From the NCBI RefSeq assembly GCF_030687495.1, contig NZ_CP117435.1:1612001-1676000 (forward strand): 64,000 nt of DNA, given 5' to 3'. Source of the stretch: Pseudomonas sp. FP453 (GTDB lineage: Bacteria; Pseudomonadota; Gammaproteobacteria; Pseudomonadales; Pseudomonadaceae). Shown in pieces: positions 63,955 to 64,000 of the stretch. A model generated the notes under the pieces. That model was not told where the DNA came from. It saw nothing but the letters and a program-made list of their open reading frames with translations, and searched no databases. The first letter of the stretch is position 1. Every line of letters starts with the position of its first letter. The translations under genes were made by a program, and so were the position numbers.

Positions 63955-64000
63955 ATGGTCGAAGATGTAGAAATCAATCGCCTCTACTGGCACAGCCGTC
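63955..64000 (+). CDS. sdhE: SdhE (FAD assembly factor), 5' end only
   Basis: ATG 63955 with GAGGAG upstream reads MVEDVEINRLYWHSR to the window end, the start of SdhE, which helps FAD insertion into succinate dehydrogenase. A TATACT box lies at 63925-63930. Truncated by the window. Confidence 0.85.
   Translation, partial: MVEDVEINRLYWHSR

Noticed and set aside
1..64000. Insertion sequences
   Set aside because: No DDE transposase or IS-type inverted ends with target duplication were found; the only recombinases are the tyrosine recombinases at 43.9-48.6 kb.

Overview
The window reads as a Pseudomonas chromosome, most likely of the fluorescens group. The right end (about 49.3-64 kb) is ordinary high-GC Pseudomonas core: tRNA-Gly(CCC), a PhaG-type acyltransferase, RsuA-like pseudouridine synthase, Ung, an OpdH-TctCBA tricarboxylate uptake locus with its TctDE two-component system, an HDOD protein, YgfZ and the start of SdhE. 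Pseudomonas-type REP doublets flank some of these genes.

Almost everything to the left is one genomic island of about 48.9 kb. A 25-bp copy of the 3' end of tRNA-Gly(CCC) occurs as an exact direct repeat at 398-422 and, inside the intact tRNA, at 49293-49317. The integration genes sit beside the tRNA (41.1-48.6 kb, all on the minus strand) and look like a Gamma-Mobile-Trio (GmtY, GmtZ, GmtX), followed by two further genes that appear to be co-transcribed. A hairpin terminator just outside the left repeat is probably the original terminator of the tRNA, now 49 kb away from it.

The cargo has three parts. Left arm (0.9-11.8 kb): an XRE regulator with an HNH nuclease, an ABC-three-component-type operon (HNH effector, small middle component, DUF2326 ATPase), a DnaQ-like exonuclease, and a GHKL ATPase next to a probable phosphoribosyltransferase-fold protein. 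Centre (12.5-30 kb): a thiol-stress cluster with the gene content of the allicin (thiosulfinate) tolerance clusters known from plant-associated bacteria: OsmC, two SDRs, two TetR regulators, DsbA/FrnE, thioredoxin, KefC, KefF, 4-OT tautomerase, Old Yellow Enzyme, AhpD-like protein, glutathione reductase, alpha/beta hydrolase, a cystathionine beta-lyase-like enzyme, an EamA exporter and an AnsP-like permease. Four promoters in it share the same layout, with a CTACCA-N6-TGGTAG palindrome between -35 and -10, so a TetR regulon is predicted. Right arm (30.4-40.9 kb): small hypothetical proteins, a DUF3800 + DUF6998-like nuclease pair, a GIY-YIG nuclease and a defence-type reverse transcriptase.

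Several genes, including the core gene rsuA, carry single-base indels in short homopolymers, often in compensating pairs. This pattern fits sequencing error at least as well as true gene decay, and the affected genes are flagged.
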